From: Candidatus Woesearchaeota archaeon
Lineage (GTDB): Archaea > Nanobdellota > Nanobdellia > SCGC-AAA011-G17 > UBA489
Direction: 5' to 3'
DNA: 12,495 nucleotides
Assembly: GCA_018658955.1 (NCBI GenBank)
Contig: JABIPM010000021.1
Coordinates: 1-12,495, forward strand
Numbering within the stretch: the stretch's first letter is position 1; each line of letters begins with the position of its first letter. This document shows, one piece after another, positions 5,995-12,495 of the stretch. A model generated the notes under the pieces. The model searched no databases, had not been told where the DNA came from, and worked only from the letters and a program-made list of their open reading frames with translations. The translations under genes and the position numbers were made by a program.

Positions 5995-7401
5995 TTATTT
6001 CTCCATCATCTTTCTTAATGCTGGATGCATATCCATCATATGTTGTTGTGCGATCTCTTCGTATAATTTGTAAATGATCATAACCGCTAGCAAAATACCT
6101 GTTCCATTTGCTAATGCTCCAAGTAAATCTGCGGAAGCTGCCAATACTCCGATTGCAACTCCACCCAGTATTGTTAATGAAGGAATGTATCTATTTAAAA
6201 TTGCTTCTAATACTCTGGGGTCTCTTCTAAATCCTGGAATTTGTAAACCTGATGCCATCATTTTCTTTGCTTGTGCTGCTGCATCCATACCTGCTGTTTG
6301 AACCCAGAAAACTGAGAACAGAACTGCTCCGCCAACCATTAAGACCATGTAAACAATTGCATGTGCAATATCTATTCCTGCCAATGATCCAGTGATCATT
6401 CCATGAACAAGATTTGGAGGATATATCCATGCAACTAAACCTGATGAAGGAGTATTTCCTGCGAAAGTACCCAATATAGGTTTACCCCAATTTTCTAATA
6501 GTCTCGCCCACAATTGGATGTTAGCTAAAAGTGCCGCTGTTAAAATAACTGGAATGTTTGAAGTGTATAAGAAATTTAATGGCCACCTCATTCCATGACC
6601 CCTTACTCTTCCAAAAGATAATGGAATTTGAATCTTCATGGATTGCGCATAAACTGCAAACAGGAAGATAAATATTGTTGCTAAAATTGCTGCTAAAGCT
6701 AGTGCTGCACCTAAGGGATTCCTACCCATTAATGACTGGAAAAATACCCAAACTTGTCCTATTGGTGCTTGACCTGAACTAAATGCCCAACTACCGATGC
6801 TGTTAAGTGGAGAAAGTGCCCTTACAAAGATTGAACTTGATACTCCTGCAGCGATGAATAGTGAAACACCTGAACCGAATCCATATTTATTGATAACTTG
6901 GTCCATGTAAAGTACCATGAAACCTCCCAAGATTAATTGGAATACTAATGTGAATTGCATAACTAAGTATGAAGAAGTCCCTAGTAGATCTGCTGCCGGA
7001 GCTAATCCGCCTAAGAATACATAGATAAATGCTTCAAATACAATAAAGAATACAGTCATTACTTTTTGTAAACCTTGGAAAAATATTTTTCCGTCAGGGG
7101 TGGTTGTATCGATTTTTAATATGCCTGAACCGGTTAATAATTGAAGTACGATGGATGCTGTTACGATAGGTCCAATACCTAAGGACATGATGGAACCAAA
7201 ACTTGCTCCAAGAATAATTGAAAGTGATTCAAATTGTGCAAGTGCGTTTTGACCTAAACCAAATAAAGGAATTATGGATAAAACAAAGAATGCAACCAGA
7301 ATTAAAAGCGTCCATTTTAGTTTTACTTTGAATCCGAGTCTTTTTTCAGAAGGACCTCTTACTTCAGGAAAAATGTTTGCTACTTTTTCAAAAAATTTCA
7401 T
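5995..7401 (-). CDS. secY: Protein translocase pore subunit SecY
   Basis: SecY forms the membrane channel through which proteins are exported or released sideways into the membrane. The 468 residues are of normal archaeal length with about ten membrane segments. Landmarks are the plug region and second segment (about 50-90, LGIGPIVTASIVLQLLTGSG), GFGSGVSLFIAAG at 174-186, the cytoplasmic loop SFGRVRG at 262-268 with ribosome-contacting arginines, PLNFLYTSNIPVIL at 274-287, and the second ribosome-binding loop near 378-400 (KKMMASGLQIPGFRRDP). It follows uL15, as in the standard spc cluster, after a 34-base gap. The partners SecE and Sec-beta are not in the window. The secreted proteins encoded nearby are natural clients. 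Confidence 0.97.
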   Translation of the reverse strand: MKFFEKVANIFPEVRGPSEKRLGFKVKLKWTLLILVAFFVLSIIPLFGLGQNALAQFESLSIILGASFGSIMSLGIGPIVTASIVLQLLTGSGILKIDTTTPDGKIFFQGLQKVMTVFFIVFEAFIYVFLGGLAPAADLLGTSSYLVMQFTLVFQLILGGFMVLYMDQVINKYGFGSGVSLFIAAGVSSSIFVRALSPLNSIGSWAFSSGQAPIGQVWVFFQSLMGRNPLGAALALAAILATIFIFLFAVYAQSMKIQIPLSFGRVRGHGMRWPLNFLYTSNIPVILTAALLANIQLWARLLENWGKPILGTFAGNTPSSGLVAWIYPPNLVHGMITGSLAGIDIAHAIVYMVLMVGGAVLFSVFWVQTAGMDAAAQAKKMMASGLQIPGFRRDPRVLEAILNRYIPSLTILGGVAIGVLAASADLLGALANGTGILLAVMIIYKLYEEIAQQHMMDMHPALRKMMEK

Positions 7402-7421
7402 ATTAACGAGACCAGTTTTCT

Positions 7422-7429
7422 ATTTTTAA
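7422..7429 (-). promoter_or_regulatory. Possible TATA box for secY
   Basis: The minus strand reads TTAAAAAT, centred about 24 bases before the secY ATG, inside the 34-base gap after uL15. The match is weak and read-through from the ribosomal operon is equally likely. It could act as an internal promoter. Confidence 0.3.
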
Positions 7430-7435
7430 CATATT

Positions 7436-7861
7436 CTATTCTTCAGAAGACTCGGAAGGTGTGGAAAGAACTGTTACCTTTCCTCCATTTGCTTCTATTT
7501 TTTGTTTAGCCTTTTCTGAACATGTATCTACTGTAATCTCGTATTTTAATTTTGGTGAACCTTTTCCTAAAAGTTTCTTGTAACCTAAACTTCCTAAATC
7601 TAATTTTTGATTTTCTGGAAGGTCACAAATATTAATTGATTTAACTTCAACTGTATTTTTTCTATGGAATCCTCTCTTACCAAAATATGAAAGTCCAAAT
7701 TTCTTAAGAACTGTGAATTTTCTATGGTCTGCCCTCTTACCTGTACCTGCATTACCATATCCTCCACGGTTACCTGATCCTCTTCTCTTCTTTTGAGAAC
7801 CTCCTCCGTGTGTTCTTTCTCCTCTGTAACGCTTTACTTTTTTTTGTCTTTTTTCAGTCAT
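7436..7861 (-). CDS. rpl15: Ribosomal protein uL15
   Basis: uL15 is a large-subunit assembly and core protein. The 141 residues begin with the very basic, glycine-rich RNA-binding stretch of the family (KRYRGERTHGGGSQKKRRGSGNRGG within 11-35), then GTGKRADHRKFTVLKKFG and the globular part with LGKGSPKLKYEITVDTCSEKAKQKIEANGG, the usual uL15 C-terminal fold. It ends in a short acidic tail (SESSEE) and a TAG stop. Its start lies 1 base after the uL30 stop. It is the last ribosomal gene before secY, as in the standard spc order. Confidence 0.95.
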   Translation of the reverse strand: MTEKRQKKVKRYRGERTHGGGSQKKRRGSGNRGGYGNAGTGKRADHRKFTVLKKFGLSYFGKRGFHRKNTVEVKSINICDLPENQKLDLGSLGYKKLLGKGSPKLKYEITVDTCSEKAKQKIEANGGKVTVLSTPSESSEE

Positions 7862-7862
7862 C

Positions 7863-8342
7863 TTAAAGCATCCTTGTTAATATATCTTTGATTTTATCTT
7901 TTCTGTATCCCACAACTCCGCCTTGTGCGAATGGAACTTTGATTCCTTTTCTTTCAAATCCTTTTACTGGAGGATTTAATTTAAAGAAACTCTTTAGTCC
8001 TGGAACATCTTTAATTTCTTTTTTGAATGAGATAAAATCTTTTGCAAAACTTGCAATATCCGATTTTGTTTTTTCTTTTAGATAATCGTCTGTTAATCTT
8101 TTGTTACCTGGAAGTTTCCCTCTTGCTTTGAATAATGCCTCACAAGTTTCTTCATCGATTTCTCCCCAAGTAGCGTCGTTCCTTATTTTTTCTAACATAC
8201 CCATATGTGATGGATCATTAGGAATAACTACACAAGTGTATTTCTTGTAGAGTCTTAACTTTTCAAAGGTAGCTTTAACGTCATGCCTCATACCAGGCTT
8301 TCCCTTAATTCTAATTACTGCAATTCTTCTTTTTTCAGTCAT
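7863..8342 (-). CDS. rpl30: Ribosomal protein uL30
   Basis: uL30 is a large-subunit protein; this is the long archaeal form of 159 residues. The domain opens with RRIAVIRIKGKPGMRHDVKATFEKLRLYKKYTCVVIP, and the archaeal extension carries GKLPGNKRLTDDY and the C-terminal KGIKVPFAQGGVVGYRKDKI. I chose the ATG at 8342. A longer reading from a TTG at 8366 would overlap uS5 and add eight residues (MWRVQNFK) not expected in the family, while the ATG gives MTEKRR, close to the uL15 start MTEKRQ. It starts 1 base after the uS5 stop. Confidence 0.93.
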   Translation of the reverse strand: MTEKRRIAVIRIKGKPGMRHDVKATFEKLRLYKKYTCVVIPNDPSHMGMLEKIRNDATWGEIDEETCEALFKARGKLPGNKRLTDDYLKEKTKSDIASFAKDFISFKKEIKDVPGLKSFFKLNPPVKGFERKGIKVPFAQGGVVGYRKDKIKDILTRML

Positions 8343-8343
8343 T

Positions 8344-9120
8344 TTAAAGTTTTGAACCCTCCACAATTCCTAATTTTTCTATGTGGGATTCTTGAATTTT
8401 AACTTTTGATAGATTCTTTAATGCTGCAAAACACGCTTTAAGTAAATTTAATTTTGTACCTGTGTGTCCTGAAGTTTTAGAATAAATATCTTTTATTCCT
8501 GCCATTTCTAGGATTCTTGCACATTCTTTTTCAACAACTAATCCAGTACCTTGTGGAGCTGGCATTAACCTAACTTTTACTGAACCGCATTTTCCTTCTA
8601 CTGCGAATGGAATTGAAGTCGGTTTAGGTTCTGCTGATTCCCATGATCCTGATCCTCTTCTTATTTTGATTAAGTTTAATTTTGCTTGTCTTGTGGATTT
8701 TTCTCTTGCAGGAACTGTTTCTCTTGCCTTACCCATCCCAATACCTACATAACCATCATCATTTCCAACAAGTGCCAATGCTGAGAAGCTAGCTTTGTTT
8801 CCTTCTTTGGTTTTCTTTTGAGTTTGTCTCCAAATACTCTTCTTTCCACCGCCGAATTTTCCTTTTGATTGCCCAATGTTTAGTAAATCTGATCTTAAAC
8901 CTGGAACTAATGCATCAACTATTTCTGCTTCTAAAATAGTATAACCATTATCTAATACCTGATCAATATCTGTAATTTTGCCTGCCTTTACTTCTTTACC
9001 AAGTTTAGTTATCGGTGTCCAATTGTCTGAATTAAAATCTCTACCTCTAGAAACTCCCTTAGGCATATTGCCTTCTGCTCTTGTTTCTCTTGATTTTGAT
9101 GTTGGTTTTTGTTCAGTCAT
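8344..9120 (-). CDS. rps5: Ribosomal protein uS5
   Basis: uS5 sits at the mRNA entry site of the small subunit and affects accuracy. The 258 residues have a polar N-terminal extension (1-30), a double-stranded RNA-binding-like S5 domain (about 60-135, with ALVGNDDGYVGIGMGKA) and the C-terminal S5 fold (about 165-240, with GSVKVRLMPAPQGTGLV and SGHTGTKLNLLKA). WTPITKLGKEVKAGKI near 34-49 is typical of archaeal and eukaryotic forms. The length is somewhat above the usual archaeal size because of the N-terminus. It follows the uL18 stop by 1 base. Confidence 0.96.
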   Translation of the reverse strand: MTEQKPTSKSRETRAEGNMPKGVSRGRDFNSDNWTPITKLGKEVKAGKITDIDQVLDNGYTILEAEIVDALVPGLRSDLLNIGQSKGKFGGGKKSIWRQTQKKTKEGNKASFSALALVGNDDGYVGIGMGKARETVPAREKSTRQAKLNLIKIRRGSGSWESAEPKPTSIPFAVEGKCGSVKVRLMPAPQGTGLVVEKECARILEMAGIKDIYSKTSGHTGTKLNLLKACFAALKNLSKVKIQESHIEKLGIVEGSKL

Positions 9121-9121
9121 T

Positions 9122-9628
9122 TTATTTCTTTAATTTGTTAATTATTTCTTCGTAATTTTGTTTCTTTGTTACATGTTCACCTTTTAAGCGTTCTTCTACA
9201 GGGAATACTGAAGCTTCTAGCTCTTTTCCGTGTGAAATACTTACACCTGCATCTGTAATTCCTTTTAATGCCGCGAAAATTGCTCCTGTAGTGTGTGGTT
9301 TTCTTGAACCTAAGTCTGGAACAACTTCTCTAATCTTTAATTCTTTAATTTTATTACCTGCTAAAAGTCCAGTAATGTAAGCTGTAGGAATATTCTTTAA
9401 TGAACCTTTTAATCCATGAGACTTAGGTAATGTTTGTGAAGATGTTGATGATAACACTTTATCTCCGTCAGGAGTAAATTGTACTAACTGAATAACAATA
9501 TTCTTTAATGATCTTCTAATTACTAGTCTTGGTCTTCCTGCTTTCAGTAAACTAAGTCTTTTTCTGTAATCAGTTCTTCCTTGTCTTTTCCTTTTGTAAG
9601 GAAGTCCATTCTTTGTTATGTTTTTCAT
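9122..9628 (-). CDS. rpl18: Ribosomal protein uL18
   Basis: uL18 binds 5S rRNA in the central protuberance of the large subunit and works with uL5, encoded earlier in this operon. The 168 residues show the archaeal uL18 layout: basic N-terminus with PYKRKRQGRTDYRKRLSLLKAGRPRLVIRRS, then IVIQLVQFTPDGDKVLSS, AYITGLLAGNKIKE, DLGSRKPHTTGAIFAALKGITDAGV and the ending RLKGEHVTKK. Its start overlaps the eL19 stop as ATGA, which implies translational coupling. Confidence 0.96.
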   Translation of the reverse strand: MKNITKNGLPYKRKRQGRTDYRKRLSLLKAGRPRLVIRRSLKNIVIQLVQFTPDGDKVLSSTSSQTLPKSHGLKGSLKNIPTAYITGLLAGNKIKELKIREVVPDLGSRKPHTTGAIFAALKGITDAGVSISHGKELEASVFPVEERLKGEHVTKKQNYEEIINKLKK

Positions 9629-10074
9629 TTTTTACCCAACTTGTGCTCCTCAATGTAAAGCCTAATGTGTCTTCTACTTCTGAAAAAACCACCTTTTGAT
9701 TTTCTGTAAAGTAAACGATATACTTTTGTTTCGATTATTTCTTTTTCTTTTAAGTATCTTAGTAAGTCTCTAATTGCTCTAATCTTATTCATCCAAGCAG
9801 TTTTCTTAGGAAGTCTTGCATTGTGTGTTCCGCTTCTTCTTCCTTGGCCAGATCTTCTACCCTTTCTCTTTTGTTTTAGAGTTTTTCTGAATCTTGCTTT
9901 GGAGATTCCTTTGTTTTGTTCTTTTGTAATTATTTTATCTTTAATTAATGAACGAATATCTGCTGAAGTAATTGCTTCTTTAATGCTCTTAAGTTCTGAA
10001 ATGTTGAATCTAACTTTGTTCTTTCCACACTTCAATGCTTGTGCCGCAATCCTTTTTTTACTTGTTAAGTTCAT
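9625..10074 (-). CDS. rpl19e: Ribosomal protein eL19
   Basis: eL19 is an archaeal/eukaryotic large-subunit protein made of long basic helices that thread through rRNA; bacteria have no counterpart. The 149 residues are of normal size. Typical stretches are LTSKKRIAAQALKCGKNKV at the start, GISKARFRKTLKQKRKGRRSGQGRRSGTHNARLPKK in the middle and IETKVYRLLYRKSKGGFFRS near the end. It starts 6 bases after the eL32 stop. eL32-eL19-uL18 is the standard archaeal insertion between uL6 and uS5. Confidence 0.97.
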   Translation of the reverse strand: MNLTSKKRIAAQALKCGKNKVRFNISELKSIKEAITSADIRSLIKDKIITKEQNKGISKARFRKTLKQKRKGRRSGQGRRSGTHNARLPKKTAWMNKIRAIRDLLRYLKEKEIIETKVYRLLYRKSKGGFFRSRRHIRLYIEEHKLGKK

Positions 10075-10080
10075 TTTTTA

Positions 10081-10656
10081 TTATTCTTTTTTCTCCAAGA
10101 TTTTTTTCTTTTCTTCTTTTACTTGGGCTTCTTGTTTTTCTACAGGAGCTTTTTCTTTAGGTTTATCCTTTTCATCCTTTTTCTTTTCTGCTGCTTTTTT
10201 CTTAGCTTCTTCTTTAGCTCTCTTATCTTTTCTTTGTTGAATTCTTTGCTTGTTAGATTTCAATGAATCTTCAATTGCTTTAGTGTATGATTCAACATCT
10301 TTAATGTTTAAAATTTGAATATTATTTTTTTTACATTCTTGAATTATGATCATTCTCTTTCTCTTTCCAACGGTTGCACCAATTGAAATTGGAGTTTTGA
10401 TTCCTTCTAATTCTGATAATGTATTGATTAAAATTATTTCATGTCCTTCTCTTGTTAATCCTCTTACTTCTTTAGGTGAAGAAAATCCCATTGAAGGCTG
10501 CCTCATATAACTTCTTAGTTTCTTACGAATCTTAGAGTGTTGACCCTTTGGTTGTCTCCAGTGATTCCTAAGTCTAACCATTGTATTAGCTCCTTGCTTT
10601 AGGAATGTCGGCTTCTTTGCCTTTGCTTTATTTCTTAAATCTAGTAATTCTTTCAT
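10081..10656 (-). CDS. rpl32e: Ribosomal protein eL32 with long Lys/Glu tail
   Basis: eL32 is an archaeal/eukaryotic large-subunit protein. Residues 1-125 form the usual protein, with NHWRQPKGQHSKIRKKLR at 31-48, MGFSSPKEVRGLTREGHE at 56-72 and a Rossmann-like C-terminal half. Residues 130-191 are an added tail of Lys, Glu, Ala and Gln that looks helical or disordered, comparable to the tails on eL14 and primase. Some archaeal eL32 proteins carry extra segments, but here about a third of the length is tail. The start overlaps the uL6 stop as ATGA. Confidence 0.95.
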   Translation of the reverse strand: MKELLDLRNKAKAKKPTFLKQGANTMVRLRNHWRQPKGQHSKIRKKLRSYMRQPSMGFSSPKEVRGLTREGHEIILINTLSELEGIKTPISIGATVGKRKRMIIIQECKKNNIQILNIKDVESYTKAIEDSLKSNKQRIQQRKDKRAKEEAKKKAAEKKKDEKDKPKEKAPVEKQEAQVKEEKKKILEKKE

Positions 10657-11207
10657 TTTTTATCGCTCGGTTTTAATGTAATGTAGCACCCATCTTGGAA
10701 AGTACGCCTATCTCTCTTCTTGATGAAAGTTGCTTTTTCAATGTTTGCTGCAGTTTGACCTGCATTTTCAATCTCAGAGGATTTTATTGTGATGTCTTCT
10801 CCTTTGATTTGCACATCTACTCCTGAAACTATTGTTGCTTTTCTAGGGATTTTTTCTCCTAAAAAGTTTGTTACTACGACTTCTGACCCTTCTTTCTTTA
10901 CAGTCATAGGGAAGTGACCTGAACAAATTTTCAGTTCATATGTAAATCCCTCAGTTACACCTAGTAATTGATTTTGAATATGTGCTTTAAGTGTATTTAA
11001 TACTCTTGTGAATTTTCTTTTTGTTGATCTTGAAGATACAATAAGCATATTACCTTTTTGTTCTAACTGTACTAATGGATTGAAAAAATCTCGTGAATTT
11101 TCTCCTGCAGGACCTTTCAAAGTTAACACTGATTCTTGAAGAGTTGCTGTAACTCCTTCTGGAAGGTTTATTGTGTGACTTATTCCGGTATCTTTTTGTT
11201 CTGCCAT
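10653..11207 (-). CDS. rpl6: Ribosomal protein uL6
   Basis: uL6 lies near the factor-binding site and sarcin-ricin loop of the large subunit. The 184 residues hold the expected two similar domains. The first has ESVLTLKGPAGENSRDF. The second has HFPMTVKKEGSEVVVTNFLGEKIPRKA, and it ends with TAANIEKATFIKKRDRRTFQDGCYI, the usual archaeal C-terminus. The start is 2 bases after the uS8 stop. Nothing unusual is seen. Confidence 0.96.
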   Translation of the reverse strand: MAEQKDTGISHTINLPEGVTATLQESVLTLKGPAGENSRDFFNPLVQLEQKGNMLIVSSRSTKRKFTRVLNTLKAHIQNQLLGVTEGFTYELKICSGHFPMTVKKEGSEVVVTNFLGEKIPRKATIVSGVDVQIKGEDITIKSSEIENAGQTAANIEKATFIKKRDRRTFQDGCYITLKPSDKK

Positions 11208-11209
11208 TG

Positions 11210-11599
11210 TTAGTAAATATATGCGATTAATCTTCCTCCGACTTTTTGTTCTTTTGCTTGTTCATGAAGCATTAATCCTTTTGAAGTTGAAATTAACATG
11301 TGTCCAAAACCTTTAGCTGGAAGATATCTTTTTTCAAATTTTTCAAAGTTTTCTAATTTAACTGGGAATCTTGGTTTAATTACTCCGCATTTGTTTAATG
11401 TTCCAATTAAATTTACTACGATTTTTCCGCCTTTCTTATCGTCAATTACTTCTTGATCTCCGATGTAACCGTTTTCTTGCATGATAGTTAATACTTTTAA
11501 TACTACCTTGGAGACAGGTCCAACTATGCATTCTGCCTTTCCTGCTTTTGAAGCAAGATATATTGTGTTCAACACGTTAGCTAATGGGTCATTTAACAT
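11210..11599 (-). CDS. rps8: Ribosomal protein uS8
   Basis: uS8 binds the central domain of 16S rRNA early in small-subunit assembly. I chose the ATG at 11599, giving 129 residues beginning MLNDPLANVLNTIY, the usual archaeal start. An upstream TTG at 11611 would add only MRKK and is less likely, because GAGG at 11606-11609 lies 6 bases before the ATG as a Shine-Dalgarno site. Other landmarks are VVKVLTIMQENGYIG-like text (VLKVLTIMQENGYIGD), RFPVKLENFEKFEKRYLPAKGFG and the ending KVGGRLIAYIY. The Shine-Dalgarno bases overlap the TGA stop of uS14, so the two are translated in sequence. Confidence 0.95.
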   Translation of the reverse strand: MLNDPLANVLNTIYLASKAGKAECIVGPVSKVVLKVLTIMQENGYIGDQEVIDDKKGGKIVVNLIGTLNKCGVIKPRFPVKLENFEKFEKRYLPAKGFGHMLISTSKGLMLHEQAKEQKVGGRLIAYIY

Positions 11600-11605
11600 T
11601 TTTTT

Positions 11606-11609
11606 CCTC
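11606..11609 (-). promoter_or_regulatory. Shine-Dalgarno site deciding the uS8 start
   Basis: The minus strand reads TGAGG followed by six A and ATG. GAGG pairs with the archaeal 16S rRNA tail and has proper spacing for the ATG at 11599, not for the TTG at 11611. It overlaps the uS14 stop. Confidence 0.7.
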
Positions 11610-11838
11610 AAGAGTATTTTTTAAATCCTATTTTTATTGCGATATCTCTAAAACACTTTCTGCAAAGTTTTAGATTGTATTTTTGAATATGTCCGGATTT
11701 TGAACCACACCTTCTACACTTTTTCAAATTCTTCCCACAAGTACGTAACTTTGGTGAATTGTGTTTTTTATATTTTAACAGCTTAGCAGGTTTTGCTTTA
11801 AGTTGTTTAAACATTTTAGTGTAACTTTTTGTAGTCAT
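11608..11838 (-). CDS. rps14: Ribosomal protein uS14, zinc-binding type with N-terminal extension
   Basis: uS14 binds the head of the small subunit. The zinc site is complete: CRRC at 41-44 and CRKC at 59-62, with GHIQKYNLKLCRKCFRDIAIKIGFKKY as the family C-terminus. Archaeal uS14 is usually about 50-57 residues, whereas this one has 76, with about 20 extra basic residues at the start (MTTKSYTKMFKQLKAKPAKL). A shorter start at M9 (11814) is possible, but the ATGA overlap with the uL5 stop favours 11838. One more cysteine, C34, lies just before the zinc site. Confidence 0.93.
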   Translation of the reverse strand: MTTKSYTKMFKQLKAKPAKLLKYKKHNSPKLRTCGKNLKKCRRCGSKSGHIQKYNLKLCRKCFRDIAIKIGFKKYS

Positions 11839-12359
11839 ATTGTTTTAACCCCATATTTTGTTTTCATAAATGAAATTGCATTTTCTTTTGTAATTTTATG
11901 AGCTTTAGGTACACTTTTTTTATGTGATGCCCTTCTCTTAATTCTAAATCCTTTTCTTTGCAGAGTAACTGCCAATTCTAAACCAGTTATTCCAATTTCT
12001 GGATCATATTCAATTCCAGGAATATCTAAATATTCATGAATTCCAAATGAAAAGTTTCCATGATCATCAAAAGAAGATTCTTTTAATTCTTTTTTCTTTG
12101 CATCTAATAATTGTTTTAATAATTCTGCAGCCTTTTTTCCTCTAACTGTAACTCTACATCCCAATTCTAAGCCTGGACGAACACCCCATGTAGGAATTCT
12201 TCTTGAAGACTTAGTAGTTACTGATTTCATTCCTGAAATTTTATTCAATAACTTTAGAGATTTTTCTAATTTTGGTCCAGGTCCTCCTGTACCACAGTTT
12301 AAAGAAACTTTCTCTACTGAGATTTCTCTCATTACGTTTTCCTTAACAGCTTCCGCCAT
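11835..12359 (-). CDS. rpl5: Ribosomal protein uL5
   Basis: uL5 contacts 5S rRNA and P-site tRNA in the central protuberance. The 174 residues show the archaeal form: REISVEKVSLNCGTGGPG, SVTTKSSRRIPTWGVRPGLELGCRVTVRG, FSFGIHEYLDIPGIEYDPEIGITGLELAVTL and GFRIKRR, followed by the short archaeal C-terminal segment. Its ATG overlaps the eS4 stop by one base (TAATG), and a strong GGAGGAG site lies 7 bases upstream inside the eS4 coding region. Confidence 0.97.
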   Translation of the reverse strand: MAEAVKENVMREISVEKVSLNCGTGGPGPKLEKSLKLLNKISGMKSVTTKSSRRIPTWGVRPGLELGCRVTVRGKKAAELLKQLLDAKKKELKESSFDDHGNFSFGIHEYLDIPGIEYDPEIGITGLELAVTLQRKGFRIKRRASHKKSVPKAHKITKENAISFMKTKYGVKTI

Positions 12360-12495
12360 TATAAGTCTCCTCCGACTACATATGCATATTCTTTTGCTGT
12401 TTCAATTGATTCTTTTCCAATTTTAACTATGATTTTTTGAACTGTTGAAAGATTTACTCTGTCTAAAATTTCATCTACAACTGCATTGTGCCCCA
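12359..12495 (-). CDS. rps4e: Ribosomal protein eS4, C-terminal 44 residues only
   Basis: The gene enters from the right edge in the only open frame (last full codon at 12491-12493) and stops with TAA at 12359-12361. The visible 44 residues begin GHNAVVDEILD, continue KIIVKIGKESIETAKEYAYVVGGDL and resemble the KOW-type C-terminus of eS4, where an F/I-x-T-x-x-x-Y-x-x-V-V/I-G stretch is usual. The match is short, but eS4 is exactly what precedes uL5 in the archaeal spc cluster. eS4 is a small-subunit rRNA-binding protein. Confidence 0.8.
   Translation of the reverse strand, partial: GHNAVVDEILDRVNLSTVQKIIVKIGKESIETAKEYAYVVGGDL
12367..12373 (-). promoter_or_regulatory. Strong Shine-Dalgarno site for uL5
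   Basis: The minus strand reads GGAGGAG, 7 bases before the uL5 ATG, and encodes part of the eS4 C-terminus (GGD). It is the longest match to the archaeal anti-Shine-Dalgarno sequence that I noticed in the window. Confidence 0.8.

Noticed and set aside
6227..6430. Minus-strand frame of 67 codons inside secY
   Set aside because: It is an alternative frame within an intact secY, with no motif and no start signal.
8343..8366. Longer uL30 from a TTG start
   Set aside because: It would overlap uS5 and add residues not expected in the family; the ATG at 8342 gives the usual start.
9821..10240. Plus-strand frame of 139 codons with hydrophobic stretches
   Set aside because: It is antisense to eL19 and the Lys-rich eL32 tail; the apparent membrane segments come from reverse reading of Lys and Glu codons.
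11600..11611. Longer uS8 from a TTG start
   Set aside because: It adds only four residues, whereas the ATG at 11599 has a well-placed GAGG and gives the usual archaeal N-terminus.

Overview
This window is from an AT-rich archaeal genome. The archaeal/eukaryotic-type ribosomal proteins eS4, eL32, eL19, eL34 and eL14, a DUF106 (Oxa1/EMC3-like) protein, prefoldin alpha and a PriS-type primase place it in Archaea. A single-chain primase (PriS joined to a PriL Fe-S domain), tight gene packing, lost zinc cysteines in eL34 and missing housekeeping genes around secY point to a reduced-genome DPANN lineage. Woesearchaeota/Pacearchaeota/Nanoarchaeota relatives are my best guess. All 20 genes I can support lie on the minus strand, so the biological reading order runs from high to low coordinates. 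No gap between genes exceeds 60 bases.

Region 1 (12495 down to 7436) is the distal part of the archaeal S10-spc ribosomal protein cluster in its conserved order: eS4 (3' end only), uL5, uS14, uS8, uL6, eL32, eL19, uL18, uS5, uL30, uL15. Genes overlap by 1 or 4 bases (TAATG, ATGA) or are separated by 1-6 bases, apart from a slightly larger gap before uS8. They must be one transcription unit whose promoter lies outside the window.

Region 2 (7435 down to 4773) holds secY, a DUF106 membrane protein, eL34 and eL14. SecY (translocation pore) and DUF106 (probable insertase) form a membrane-insertion pair. adk, cmk and truB, which often sit among these genes in other archaea, are absent. eL34 has its own TATA box.

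Region 3 (4772 down to 775) has a large secreted, sequon-rich, cysteine-free adhesin-like protein (DUF2341, a lectin-like region and two CARDB domains). It is followed by prefoldin alpha with a His/Cys metal-binding tail, then a fused primase with a histone-H1-like lysine tail.

Region 4 (774 down to 1) holds two adjacent small secreted cysteine-rich proteins. They share the exact spacing CC-x11-C-x3-CKD and are probably paralogues. The first ends in five perfect copies of a 14-bp repeat. Their function is unknown to me, and they are the least explained part of the window.

TATA-like boxes sit about 25 bases before the start codons of prefoldin, primase and the first cysteine-rich gene, which suggests leaderless mRNAs. 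Genes inside the ribosomal operon rely on overlaps and, in places, Shine-Dalgarno sites. Most of the window is ordinary housekeeping DNA. I see no CRISPR array, insertion sequence, tRNA or rRNA.
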